This document shows positions 1 to 6,900 of a stretch of 19,694 nucleotides of DNA, piece after piece. The number at the start of each line of letters is the position of its first letter. The stretch's first letter is position 1. Under the pieces are notes generated by a model that saw only the letters and a program-made list of their open reading frames with translations, made no database searches and had not been told where the DNA came from. The stretch is from CAZOWL01 sp964583605 (lineage in GTDB: Bacteria; Pseudomonadota; Gammaproteobacteria; Chromatiales; Chromatiaceae), in NCBI GenBank assembly GCA_964583605.1, contig CAZOWL010000082.1, positions 1 to 19,694 on the forward strand. Reading direction: 5' to 3'. The position numbers and the translations under genes were made by a program.

Positions 1-52
1 GGTGGGTCAAAATTGTTGGCCAGTAGTGGGTCAGTTTAAGTGGCCATTAACA
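1..52. mobile_element. Probable IS21-family insertion sequence terminus
   Basis: Two 21-bp imperfect direct repeats, both beginning GTGGGTCA and ending GGCCA, lie at 2-22 and 26-46, 24 bp apart. The outer edge, read inward on the minus strand from position 52, is TGTTAATGGCCA. Closely spaced subterminal repeats behind a TGT tip are typical of IS21-family (istA/istB) elements. The element body would lie to the left, outside the window, with its tip near 52. No transposase is visible, so this is either the edge of an intact copy or a solo remnant. The family call rests on memory of similar ends. Confidence 0.45.
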
Positions 53-53
53 C

Positions 54-100
54 CGCTCTCCGCACGACCCCGCTCTCCGCACGACCCCGCTCTCCGCACA
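54..100. repeat. 17-bp tandem repeat, about 2.8 copies
   Basis: The unit CGCTCTCCGCACGACCC is repeated at 54, 71 and 88, the last copy incomplete and ending at about 100. It directly abuts the IS21-like tip. It has no apparent coding role and may be a slippage product at the insertion site. Confidence 0.75.
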
Positions 101-243
101 GTCCCAGACGCTGCGTGATCGTCGGCCTGGCCGAGCCTCGACACCCAGCGATCCGGGTGTCAACATCCGTGACCTCCGCATCGCCGAGCCTTGGAATCGG
201 CCGCTGGCGCCTGAGGCTGAACTGTTGAGACCTGGCTCCTCAT

Positions 244-390
244 TCCGATGACTCTCGCCATACCTTCCGATCACGCCCCTCAACGTGCAATGCGCCATCT
301 GAACCCGCCTGCTTAGGTCGCGGGCCCGGATGGCGGCGTGTGAAAACGCAGCCGCATGCGGTACTTAGCTCGCAATGCACCGTTCAAGAC
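244..390. repeat. 147-bp dispersed direct repeat, copy 1
   Basis: This stretch, from TCCGATGACTCTCGCCA to CGTTCAAGAC, is about 90 percent identical (about 14 mismatches and one 1-nt gap by eye) to 1893-2038 in the same orientation. The two copies bracket the toxin-antitoxin pair. Short reading frames on its minus strand (beginning M-A-H-C-T-L-R-G) match those of copy 2, but they look like a by-product of the repeat rather than a gene. The remaining sequence from 101 to 243 and from 391 to 470 holds nothing I recognise. Confidence 0.85.
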
Positions 391-477
391 TTGACCCTGT
401 ACACAGACCTGACCGGTACCGTTTGTGTGCACCGCTTGCCGGCTGCGCAAGAGGGGACCTGAACGCGTCTGCCTGGA

Positions 478-506
478 TTGACTGCCACTGCTGTTGTGGC
501 TATTCT
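478..506 (+). promoter_or_regulatory. Sigma-70 type promoter of the toxin-antitoxin operon
   Basis: A TTGACT -35 box at 478-483 is separated by exactly 17 bp from a TATTCT -10 box at 501-506. The inferred start point near 513 leaves a leader of about 30 nt before the antitoxin ATG at 544. Both hexamers are close to consensus, and the position directly upstream of a two-gene module makes this a good prediction. Confidence 0.65.
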
Positions 507-508
507 GC

Positions 509-520
509 CTAGAATTCTAG
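509..520. promoter_or_regulatory. Palindromic operator for antitoxin autoregulation
   Basis: CTAGAATTCTAG is a perfect 12-bp palindrome starting 2 bp after the -10 box and covering the predicted transcription start. Phd/YefM antitoxins are known to repress their own promoters by binding short palindromes in such positions. The assignment to this antitoxin is inferred from placement. Confidence 0.55.
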
Positions 521-543
521 TCGACCAAAATTTATGAGTCAGC

Positions 544-807
544 ATGAAGACGCTTTCGTTGTCTGAGGCCAAGATGAAACTGAGCGCCCTCGTCGATGAT
601 GTCTGCGGTACCGACGAGGAGGTGGTGATCACTAAGAACGGCATCCCGGCGGCCGTCTTGGTCAGCCCGGACGAGTTCGAGAGCTGGCGCGAGACGGTCG
701 CAATCCGTTTTGACCCGGAGAGCATGGACGAGATCAGGTCCGGACTCGCTGCGCTCAGCGAGGGCCGGACGGCCCTCTACACCCTAGAAGAGCTGTTCGA
801 AGACTAA
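544..807 (+). CDS. Phd/YefM-family antitoxin
   Basis: This 87-residue protein is the labile half of a type II toxin-antitoxin pair. The N-terminal part has the Phd/YefM DNA-binding and dimerisation pattern: SEAKMKLSALVDDV near residues 7-20, then EEVVITKNGIPAAVLVSPDEF around 27-47. The acidic C-terminal tail (residues about 60-87, ending LEELFED) is the part that in this family wraps the toxin. The ATG lies about 30 nt after the predicted transcription start, with only a weak ribosome site. The stop is followed 4 nt later by the toxin GTG, so translation is probably coupled. It is expected to bind the 12-bp palindrome at 509-520 and repress the operon, more strongly with toxin bound. It is the only clearly plus-strand gene pair in the window, in a repeat-rich segment, which suggests acquisition by transfer. 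Confidence 0.88.
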   Translation: MKTLSLSEAKMKLSALVDDVCGTDEEVVITKNGIPAAVLVSPDEFESWRETVAIRFDPESMDEIRSGLAALSEGRTALYTLEELFED

Positions 808-811
808 GCTG

Positions 812-1111
812 GTGAGCGAAGAGGCAGCACTGCATCGGCTTCGAATCCCTACCGACGTGGCGCGCCTCATTCGCAGCATGCACCCCTCGATTAAGAAAAA
901 GGTGCGTTCGGCGTTACAGACCATCGTCAACGCCCCGACCTGCGGCAAGCAACTCAAAGAGGAGCTCGCCGGTCTCCGCAGCTTCCGCGTTGGGCGGTAT
1001 CGAATCGTTTACCGAATCGGAGAAGACCGCACAATCGAGCTTGTGTCCGTCGGTCCGCGTCGCTCCATCTATGAAGAGACCTACCGCAAGCTCCGGCGCG
1101 GCGGGGACTGA
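812..1111 (+). CDS. RelE/ParE-superfamily toxin
   Basis: This 99-residue basic protein has the small RelE fold pattern: an N-terminal strand and two helices (residues about 8-42, with IKKKVRSALQTI), then the strand-rich core LRSFRVGRYRIVYRI near 55-69, then IELVSVGPRRSIYEETYRKL near 75-94. The basic and tyrosine residues in RVGRYRIVYR and the C-terminal RRSIYEETYR segment match the positions used by ribosome-dependent RelE-type mRNA interferases, although the ParE gyrase-poison branch has a similar fold and is not excluded. It starts with GTG 4 nt after the antitoxin stop, as expected for a co-translated pair. No frameshift or missing core element is seen, so the module looks intact. Confidence 0.87.
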   Translation: MSEEAALHRLRIPTDVARLIRSMHPSIKKKVRSALQTIVNAPTCGKQLKEELAGLRSFRVGRYRIVYRIGEDRTIELVSVGPRRSIYEETYRKLRRGGD

Positions 1112-1892
1112 GCAAGCCTGACTTGATCCGAGTTGGTCTAGGCAAGCCGCGGCCGATGACCCTCCGTCGCGCTGCGCATGCCGGTCGAATTCGTTGCCTC
1201 CCTTCCAAGAAATTGCCCCGCAGCAGGGCTTCTCCGGCCATAAGGCCCGTCTCAAGAGGCACTCGAGCGAAGGCCTGCGTAGTGACGCGGCCCAGTCAGC
1301 CCGTCAAGATCCTGACACTCAGCGAGCGCGATCGGGCTATGCATACTCCTCGACAAGCGACTGGCCCTATCGCTCAGGACCCTGGCTCTTATCGTCCTGT
1401 GTCCTCGACCGGCTCCCCTCATCGAGGTCGTCATCGCTCTACGGACCAGGTCGCCGCCGACTGACTGGCCGGCTGGCTCGACAGGCCCGATGTTGCGGGT
1501 TGGCTTGATTGGCACCCCGGTCCAACTAAACTACCTAACCGCGAAAGACCGATAGGCTCGCACGTCTGCGCGGACTACACTGTTTGCGCTCCTGGATGTT
1601 CGAGATCCCCGAGTCCCAAACCTCGCTGTGCCGTCCAGGGAGCGCCCGGCCTACTCAAACCTGTCCACACGTCCCCCACACCCAGCCGCGGGGAGATGGT
1701 ACCAAATCGTGACCGCGCCCCCTCGGGACCGACGGCGTATCGCTGACCCGTTCCACATCCTCGACTGGAGGATGGCGCTGTTCGACACCCCACGACGCAT
1801 TGCCCGGATGGGCAACGGGCGACTTCGCCGCGCGCGGCGCCCGATTGTGGCGCCTCGGCAAACTCGGGTCGGGTCCCGCCATCGTCTGGTCC
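1112..1892. other. Intergenic mosaic with no recognisable gene
   Basis: About 780 bp after the toxin stop contain several short overlapping reading frames on both strands, none with a recognisable domain, good ribosome site or neighbour context. The 3' end of the run-on antitoxin-like frame (minus strand, to 1655) overlaps it. The stretch looks like eroded accessory DNA. No clear terminator was found immediately after the toxin. Confidence 0.5.
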
Positions 1893-2512
1893 TCCGATGA
1901 CTCTCGCCACACTTTCCGACCACGCCCCTCAACGCGCAATGCACCATCTGCCCCGCCTGCTGAGGTCGCGGGCCCCGATGCCGGCGTGTGAAAACGCAGC
2001 CGCAAGCCGTCCTTGGCTCGCAATGCACGGTTCAAGACCCCGTCCTCGCGTCCTCGCGGGGCCTTACACGTTGACATGTCGCAAAGAAAAACCCCATGGC
2101 CCCGAGCCTTTGGGCACGGTCCCGAGCGTAGAGGCCGCTTCGAGTGCGCAATGTGAGACGCGAGCCCGTCGCCCCCGAGTGTGCAATGTGAGACGCGACC
2201 CCATCGCCCCGCGAGTGTGCAATGTGAGACGCGACCCCATCGCCCCGACCCCGTCTGCGCTACGCTCGGGCTCTCGTCACCGACGCGTGGCGGCTCCCTA
2301 CCTGCCTTCGCAAGGATGCGATCGAACCCCGGGAGGTCCGCTCGTGCTGAGCGCTCGCGGAAGTAGGCCGCTGTGCGCAGCACCGCGGCCTTTTCTGCGA
2401 TGGCAACGTCGAAGAATTGATCGATGCTTGTGCCGTCCTCGGCCGCTGACCGCTTAGCCTCGTCCAGCAGCGATGTTTGCACCTGAAGATCGTAGTGGCG
2501 TGTCGTCGTCAT
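1655..2512 (-). CDS. Orphan antitoxin-like protein with run-on C-terminus
   Basis: Residues 1-82 (2512 down to 2267) form a compact helical protein starting MTTTRHYDLQVQTSLLDEAK, with DGTSIDQFFDVAIAEKAAVL near 27-46, FRERSARADLPGFDRILAKAG near 51-71 and PPRVGDE near 74-80. This resembles a family of about 80-residue antitoxins that end shortly after a GDE motif (HicB or ribbon-helix-helix-like in my reading). The ATG at 2512 is chosen because GGAGG lies at 2518-2522, 5 nt upstream; an in-frame ATG at 2545 lacks this. After residue 82 the frame enters the 36-bp tandem repeats and then the 147-bp repeat, staying open for about 200 low-complexity residues. The native stop has probably been lost by recombination. 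No partner toxin is adjacent, so this is likely a decayed half-module. Confidence 0.55.
   Translation of the reverse strand: MTTTRHYDLQVQTSLLDEAKRSAAEDGTSIDQFFDVAIAEKAAVLRTAAYFRERSARADLPGFDRILAKAGREPPRVGDESPSVAQTGSGRWGRVSHCTLAGRWGRVSHCTLGGDGLASHIAHSKRPLRSGPCPKARGHGVFLCDMSTCKAPRGREDGVLNRALRAKDGLRLRFHTPASGPATSAGGADGALRVEGRGRKVWRESSEDQTMAGPDPSLPRRHNRAPRAAKSPVAHPGNASWGVEQRHPPVEDVERVSDTPSVPRGRGHDLVPSPRGWVWGTCGQV
1893..2038. repeat. 147-bp dispersed direct repeat, copy 2
   Basis: This 146-bp copy matches 244-390 in the same orientation at about 90 percent identity, with one single-base gap. The two copies lie about 1.5 kb apart on either side of the Phd/YefM-RelE pair. Recombination between them would excise the module, or their presence could reflect how it arrived. 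No transposase is present in either copy. Confidence 0.85.
2142..2247. repeat. 35/36-bp tandem repeat, three copies
   Basis: Units begin at 2142, 2177 and 2213, each starting GAGTGYGCAATGTGAGACGC and running on through a CCC-rich tail. Copies 2 and 3 are almost identical and copy 1 has a few substitutions. The array lies inside the run-on frame of the antitoxin-like gene and encodes W-G-R-V-S-H-C-T-L repeats on the minus strand. There are no unique spacers, so it is a tandem repeat and not a CRISPR array. Confidence 0.85.
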
Positions 2513-2629
2513 GTAAGCCTCCGAAAAGGTGTCGACCAGGCTCACTCACGTCGCCACAACACATGGGGCTCCACGGGTTCAACTACACCGTTCCTTAGGC
2601 CATACGCCGCTTCCCGGCCGCCTTCTTGG

Positions 2630-2925
2630 GCCCGGTCTCCAGGCGTCTAGCCACTCATCCGGATGGTCTCGGGGGCCCAGGGCTGCAGGACCCAGTCGCG
2701 CGGGCGACCGCTCGCTCGCGTCCAAGTCGTTCACATGTTGCCGGATGGCCTCAACCCAGGCCCTCGTGGTACTCGGCACTCTTGTCACCGGGGCGCTGTA
2801 GACGCGATACGGCCCGATATTGGTACAGGCCACCGGCCAGCCGAGGCTCCCGTGCTCGAGCAGCCGCAGTTGCACTTTGCCTCGATGAAACGGTTGATTT
2901 CCAGGGACGCGACCACCGAAAAGGG
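2630..2925 (-). pseudogene. Remnant of a second glycosyltransferase C-terminus
   Basis: Read on the minus strand in shifting frames, this stretch gives LEINRFIEAK, then QLRLLEHGSLGWPVACTNIG, TRVPSTTRAWVEAIR, NDLDASE, RDWVLQPW and finally HPDEWLDAW. Every block lines up with the C-terminal GT-B part of the large glycosyltransferase at 3930-7670 (LEVHRFNEAK, LRLLEYGVFGWPVVCTDIE, RVPNRPEAWIEAIR, DLDASE, RDWVLKHW, DDWFDAL). At least three frame changes are needed: a one-base loss near 2868, a small deletion after DLDASE, and another shift after the RDWV block. It begins directly after the stop of the methyltransferase, so the cluster once held a second such enzyme, of which only the last hundred or so residues survive. 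Confidence 0.8.
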
Positions 2926-2928
2926 AGG

Positions 2929-3840
2929 CTATCGGCCCAGGCGGGTGCGAACCGAGCCCTCTTCACTCGGAACGACGCCAAGTGTCTCATTGGCCGCGTC
3001 GACGCAATCCTGCCACTGAACAGGCATCCAGGCAGCAACTTCCTCCGATAGGCGATCTTCCAGCACCGAGGAATCAGGGCTGAGCCCGGACACGACCGTT
3101 AAACCGCTGGGATAACAAGGTATAGTGAACAGATTCAAATCTGGCCTCAGCTTGCGCAGAATCGGGATCGCTTTCCAAGTGTCACCGAGCCAGAAGACTG
3201 TTGTCCGCGCACGGGTCGCCGTTTCAGCTATCACGGGCAGCGTATCGTGGAGGACGGCGACGGTGCCACCGTGCGCGTTACGCTCTACATTCGCGAAATC
3301 GCGTAACGCCTGGTCGAAATTGTGCAGACCGTCAATGAATGCGAAATCGATCCTTTTCCCGCCGAAGAGGGCGGGCACGTCGCGGCGAGCGAAGAAATTA
3401 TCACTTGTCTCGGCGAAGACTCGCGCCCAAGCCCGGATCGGGTACGAAAGCATGGGCTTTGGATCGACCCCGATGCAATAGGTCGGGGGCTTCGCCAGGG
3501 TCAGGGAACAGCCCGACGCAACACCGATCTCCATGTAGGTCTTGGGCTCGAGCCAATTGTGCAAAAGAGCGAGCCAAGTCCGATAGTCCGGTCCTGACAG
3601 GCTTGCGCGCACTTTGGCCACATGGGCCTCGTAGTCCAGCTTCTGTTTGAGCTGGGTAATTGGTTCGTTATCGGAAAAGCGGGCGGAAAGCATTGCCAGG
3701 GCGTGGCGCGCATCTTCCTTGCGTCCTGCCTGCAACCAGTCATTGATAATGGCCTCGGCCTCCTGCAGAGTCCAGGCGGCCGGGCCCCTTTCCGTGGGCA
3801 TAAAGTTCGCAGCGAAGCTCATTGGCTCGATCTCTCGCAT
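2929..3840 (-). CDS. Class I SAM-dependent methyltransferase (Methyltransf_24 type)
   Basis: This protein of about 303 residues has an N-terminal helical segment (about 20-95), then the Rossmann-type SAM-binding sequence YMEIGVASGCSL near 101-112, an acidic-end strand IGVDPKP near 122-128, and DFAFIDGLHNFDQALRDF near 164-181. The last follows the FIDG.H pattern typical of Methyltransf_24 sugar or small-molecule methyltransferases. LHDT near 197 is a further family-like element. It lies 89 bp downstream of the multidomain glycosyltransferase on the same strand, suggesting it methylates a sugar or acyl group of the same glycan, but the substrate is not shown by sequence. The first ATG (3840) is kept; a second in-frame ATG at 3822, preceded by a GAGAG-containing stretch, is an equally plausible start giving MSFAANF. 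The stop directly abuts a glycosyltransferase remnant. Confidence 0.8.
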   Translation of the reverse strand: MREIEPMSFAANFMPTERGPAAWTLQEAEAIINDWLQAGRKEDARHALAMLSARFSDNEPITQLKQKLDYEAHVAKVRASLSGPDYRTWLALLHNWLEPKTYMEIGVASGCSLTLAKPPTYCIGVDPKPMLSYPIRAWARVFAETSDNFFARRDVPALFGGKRIDFAFIDGLHNFDQALRDFANVERNAHGGTVAVLHDTLPVIAETATRARTTVFWLGDTWKAIPILRKLRPDLNLFTIPCYPSGLTVVSGLSPDSSVLEDRLSEEVAAWMPVQWQDCVDAANETLGVVPSEEGSVRTRLGR

Positions 3841-3929
3841 CGGTGCTCAGAAAAACTGGATCGAAACGGCAATCTCTCCGGCGGCAAGCCGAAGAATGGG
3901 TGCCGTCACCCAATAGGACAGATCCGACA

Positions 3930-6900
3930 TCAATAGGCTGCAACCAGCCCGGGACTGCATAATCTGGCAACTTGCCGATCCAGCTTGTCGTCCGTCAAGG
4001 CATCACCGAAAAGTGCATCAAACCAGTCATCGAGGTAGTCCTCTAGGATCCAATGCTTCAATACCCAGTCCCGCAGCCGATCGCCCGCCTGCTCGCTCGC
4101 ATCAAGATCGTAGACATGCGCGCGAATCGCTTCTATCCAGGCCTCCGGCCTATTCGGAACCCGCGTCACCGGGGCATCGTAGGCACGATAGGGCTCGATA
4201 TCGGTGCAGACCACCGGCCACCCGAATACGCCGTACTCCAGGAGGCGCAGATTGGTCTTCGCCTCGTTGAACCGGTGGACCTCTAACGGCGCAACGGCCA
4301 CGTCGAGGTTTAGGCTGGCTAGTTCCCGCGGATAGGCGTCGAAGCTTACTCCTGCGCGGAATTCCGTGACATAGGGACGCAGATCCTGAGGACACATCCC
4401 GAAAAAGACCCACTCGACCTCGTTGGCCGTCGCCTCGAGCACATCCCGCAACAACGCCAGGTCACCGTGGTGCTGCTGCGCACCCGCCCATCCGACACGG
4501 GGCTTGCGGCCAGCTCGGCGAGCCGACGACAGATCGGCCCAACGCCATCGCTCCAAGCGGTTCGGCACGACGACAATATCGTCGACCATGCCACCAAAGG
4601 CCTCCTTCAGGGGGGGGGTACTCACGATCGCCCGTTCACAAGAGCCAAGCGCTCGCCGCAAACGATCCTCGCGGTCATGGGTCACCAAGTGTCGCTTGGG
4701 GCTGCTTGCCGGGACCTCCGTGTGAAGGTCGTCGAGATCGATGACACAGCGCAGCCCTGGGAGGAATTGGCGATACGCCTCCAGGGCCTGGAGATGGCGG
4801 TCGGAGAAGCATGCCTTGATCAGCAACACGTCTGGCGCAATACGCGCGAGCTCGACGATTTCCGGGGGCCGTCCGCCACTGGTTTCTGACACCGCACCGA
4901 GTTGGATCTTCTCGGCCCCCCGCATCGCCCGCCCCGGCCCAAGGACGCGGTATTCTCGACTGCCCCCCTTGCAGCAGGTCAGGGTCAGGAGCCGTGGTCG
5001 ATCGTAGTAGTCCGGGTTCCAGCCCGCAATGATCTCCGTCTCCACCCGCCCGTCGGAATACCGCAGGGCCAGGTTACGGTTGTAAGCAGGATCCCGCGCG
5101 AGCTGCGGCAGCCATCTATCGAGCATAGCCGAAGCCTCCAACGGATCCCCGTCAGAATCCCGGCCCGGCTCGTCCCGTTGCGAACTGGGTGCAGCTTGAC
5201 GCACGAGAGTTGCGTAGGGTGTCCAAACGACACTGTAACCGCGCTCCCGGATTTTCAGGCAGAAGTCAACATCCCAGTACTGGGCCCCGAACCGCTTCTC
5301 ATCGAGGCCGCCAGCTTCCTCGAACACGGACCGGCGCGTGAGCAAACACGCCCCCGTGACCGCCGAGTAGTTCTGAGCCAACTGGGCTCGACCCAAGTAG
5401 CCAGGTTCATCCATCCGCAGACCGGCATAGGGGTGCCCCGCGATACCTTGCAGCCCGAGCACGACCCCGGCGTGTTGGATGCGTTGGTCCGGAAAGACCA
5501 GGCGGGGCCCAACCGCTCCGACCTCTCGGCGCTGAGCATGCGACATCATCCTCTCAAGCCAGCGCTCCTGAACGATCTGCGTGTCATTACTCAACAACAG
5601 AATGTAGTCGCCCCTCGCCTCATGGACGGCCAGATTACAGATCGCAGCGAGACAAGACTGATCCGTGTAGCGCAACACGCGCGCCTTTTCGTGCGCAACG
5701 TGCAGCGATTCCAAGAAATCCAAGGTCTTTGGATCACTGCTGTTGTCATCGATTACCAGGACCTCGTAGTTCGGATAGGACGTCTTCGCGAGAAGGCTCC
5801 TAATACAATCGCTGATCAGATCGTACTGATCTCTTGTGCGGATGATGATCGACACCAATGGCTGCTCGGTGTGCCTGTACTCTATCATCCAACTGCCAGG
5901 CAGAAGCGCTTCGGCACGGACTTCGGCCGCGATACCGAGGCGCTCAAGGTGCTCTGCGACCACGCGCCGCCCATTCTGGATCACGGGATCCGATTGATAG
6001 TAAATCTCGTTTTGGTCGTGCAGATAGTAGAGGATCTCCGGGATATGCCCGATTGCATCTTCGCCGTGACGCTCGATGATCCGAAGCAGCGCGTCATAGA
6101 CCTCGGCCCCAGGCATCGAGCGCAATTCGTGAATCGATGCGAGCGCGTCGCGATGAAGGAAGCAGGCGGCGCCTACGTATGGCATTGACCGCAGGAGCTC
6201 GACATTGAGGTCAGACTTGAATCGCGGCGCGTGGTGCGCGCCGGAGTCATCGATGCGAGCGTCGTCCGTGTAGATGGCCTTCCACAACGGCCGATCGTTC
6301 GCGTAGTTTCCCAGTACGACGAGCGCATGCGGCGCCAATCGGTCACCGGGATCCATAAGGAGCACCCAATCCGCCGCAGTTTCCCGGATCGTATTGCTGG
6401 CGACCACCCCGTAATCTTGGTCCGCGCCTAGGGTGATCCACTCGATCTGCCCCCCCTCCAGGCCGGCCTCCAACGGACAGGGCATTTGCGCAATGACGCT
6501 CACCCCCCAGCCCTTGTATAGTTGCCTGTTGAGTGATTCCAGGGTGCCGATCAACAGCCCCTCTTGGCCGCGGCTGGCGAGGACCAGAATGTGTATCGAT
6601 GGGTTGTGTCGCCACCGCAGGACCATGCGCTCGGCGAGCAGTGCGGCGTCGCTCTCGGTCAGGTCCCAGCTTGGCATTGGCTGGCCCCGTTCTTCGTTAC
6701 TATGCCCCTGCGGAGCGCGAGCGCTCACGCCCGTTCGTCCCTTGGTCAACGACAGGCCAGGCCTCACCGCCAGCTGTGTTCCGGCAGCCCAAACGCTCGG
6801 GAGCTCCGCTAGTGCATTGCGAAGGGAATTCACGAAACTCGGGTCTTCCTCCCCGCCGCAACTCAAGCTACGGAGATAGCCCTCTAGCGTCTTGAGCGCG

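Noticed and set aside
2142..2247. Possible CRISPR array
   Set aside because: The three units are contiguous with no unique spacers and no cas genes are nearby; it is a tandem repeat.
4902..6188. 428-codon plus-strand frame opposite the glycosyltransferase
   Set aside because: It lies wholly antisense to the well-supported GT domains and has no recognisable feature.
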